Shown here: piece after piece, positions 37,587-38,121 of the stretch
How positions within the stretch are numbered: the first letter of the stretch is position 1
Layout: each line of letters begins with the position of its first letter
From: Prochlorococcus sp. AG-347-G20
GTDB taxonomy: Bacteria; Cyanobacteriota; Cyanobacteriia; PCC-6307; Cyanobiaceae
Direction: 5' to 3'
DNA: 38,121 bases
Assembly: GCA_003281645.1 (NCBI GenBank)
Contig: QCBJ01000011.1
Span: 1-38,121, forward strand
Notes under the pieces: generated by a model
Seen by the model: the letters and a program-made list of their open reading frames with translations, nothing else
Database searches by the model: none
What the model was told of the DNA's origin: nothing
Program-made: the position numbers and the translations under genes

Positions 37587-38042
37587 ATGGAACAAATATT
37601 TTCAAAATTAAAATTCATAACCCATGGCGAGGGTTTTATTGATATCACATATGATTTAAATTTATGTGTTGAAAAAAATAATTTTCATTCCGGAATTTTA
37701 AATTTAACTTCACTCCATACAAGTTGCAGTTTAACTATAAATGAGAACGCAGATCCAAATGTACTGAGGGACCTAAAAAAGTATATGCAATCGATAGTTC
37801 CCTATGATTCCTACTTAACCTTAGCAACAAATAAAGAAGAAATATCCTATAAACATTATCAAGAAGGGCCTGACGATATGCCAGCACATATAAAAACTTC
37901 CCTAACAAACACTTGTTTATCTTTGAGTTTTCAAGACGGGAAAATTATGCTTGGCACATGGCAAGCAGTTTATTTATGGGAACATCGATTTGATCAAAAG
38001 GAAAGAATCATTAATGTACATATAATTGGTGAGAAAAAGTAA
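37587..38042 (+). CDS. YjbQ/UPF0047 family protein
   Basis: This is a 151-residue protein of the YjbQ (UPF0047) family, trimeric beta-rich proteins with a conserved metal-like site; some members have weak thiamin-phosphate synthase activity. The signature HTSCSLTINENADPNVLRDL (about 44-63), DDMPAHIKTSL (about 112-122) and GTWQAVYLWEHR near the C-terminus are present. The physiological role is unsettled. The next gene begins 37 bp downstream on the same strand. Confidence 0.92.
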   Translation: MEQIFSKLKFITHGEGFIDITYDLNLCVEKNNFHSGILNLTSLHTSCSLTINENADPNVLRDLKKYMQSIVPYDSYLTLATNKEEISYKHYQEGPDDMPAHIKTSLTNTCLSLSFQDGKIMLGTWQAVYLWEHRFDQKERIINVHIIGEKK

Positions 38043-38079
38043 GATACTTATAATGTAATTAAGTCAGATTTCTTATTTA

Positions 38080-38121
38080 ATGGAACCCTACATTTTGCAA
38101 GATGAAGAATTGAATGAATTA
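38080..38121 (+). CDS. Start of a probable pterin-4a-carbinolamine dehydratase (partial)
   Basis: An ATG at 38080 opens a frame that runs off the right edge, giving 14 codons (MEPYILQDEELNEL). This matches what I remember of the N-terminus of the marine picocyanobacterial 4a-hydroxytetrahydrobiopterin dehydratase (PhhB/PCD), and the sequence is too short for certainty. It follows the YjbQ gene by 37 bp. Confidence 0.45.
   Translation, partial: MEPYILQDEELNEL

Overview
The window is AT-rich, gene-dense and single-chromosome in character, and fits a high-light-adapted marine Prochlorococcus. The pointers are an aldehyde-deformylating oxygenase, Psb27, a ferrochelatase with a light-harvesting-like tail, a Tab2-type translation factor, cobalamin genes, two family I pyrophosphatases, very short intergenic gaps and many small picocyanobacterial proteins. 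The genus is inferred from protein resemblance and composition recalled from memory, not from a search. I see 40 complete protein genes and the first 14 codons of a 41st. I found no tRNA, rRNA, CRISPR array, insertion sequence or prophage.

Layout. 1-5.1 kb: alkane biosynthesis (ado), a creatininase-family amidohydrolase, an S1-like protein translationally coupled to a Tab2-like factor, a PgeF/YfiH-type enzyme and a small exported SNase-like protein. 5.2-9.5 kb: ilvB, hemH and a lone tyrosine recombinase. 9.5-12.7 kb: cobO, then the pyrH-frr-FAD reductase cluster. 12.8-17.5 kb, minus strand: a CPBP protease, a small bitopic protein that looks like FtsL, ftsI and tal. 17.6-21.3 kb: a two-domain histidine phosphatase, then (minus) a small HTH protein and the cluster 84-aa membrane protein-ppa-Spx/ArsC-lepB. 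21.4-26.1 kb: proS, psb27, purA and a PfkB kinase. 26.1-30.5 kb: cutA, cobK, ssb, two small conserved-type proteins, argB and a TPR-membrane-DUF3153 protein. 30.5-38.1 kb: priA, rpoD, hemC, a second ppa, an M32 carboxypeptidase, a YjbQ protein and the start of a probable pterin dehydratase.

Most genes are housekeeping, with several serving photosynthesis or tetrapyrrole supply (hemC, hemH, cobO, cobK, psb27, the Tab2-like gene, perhaps the DUF3153 gene). No multi-gene defence or mobile system is present.

The points most worth checking are: (1) two pyrophosphatases, of which the one resembling the usual cyanobacterial enzyme has lost the catalytic Asp of its DxDPxD-type motif and an active-site Tyr, while the other is intact; (2) an FtsL-like gene directly upstream of ftsI; (3) Psb27 without a lipobox cysteine; (4) a TPR-TM-DUF3153-TM protein whose architecture recalls the LPA1/REP27 photosystem II factors; (5) nested inverted repeats in front of a small HTH gene. 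Several genes appear to start with TTG or GTG, and I moved a few starts to better internal ATGs.
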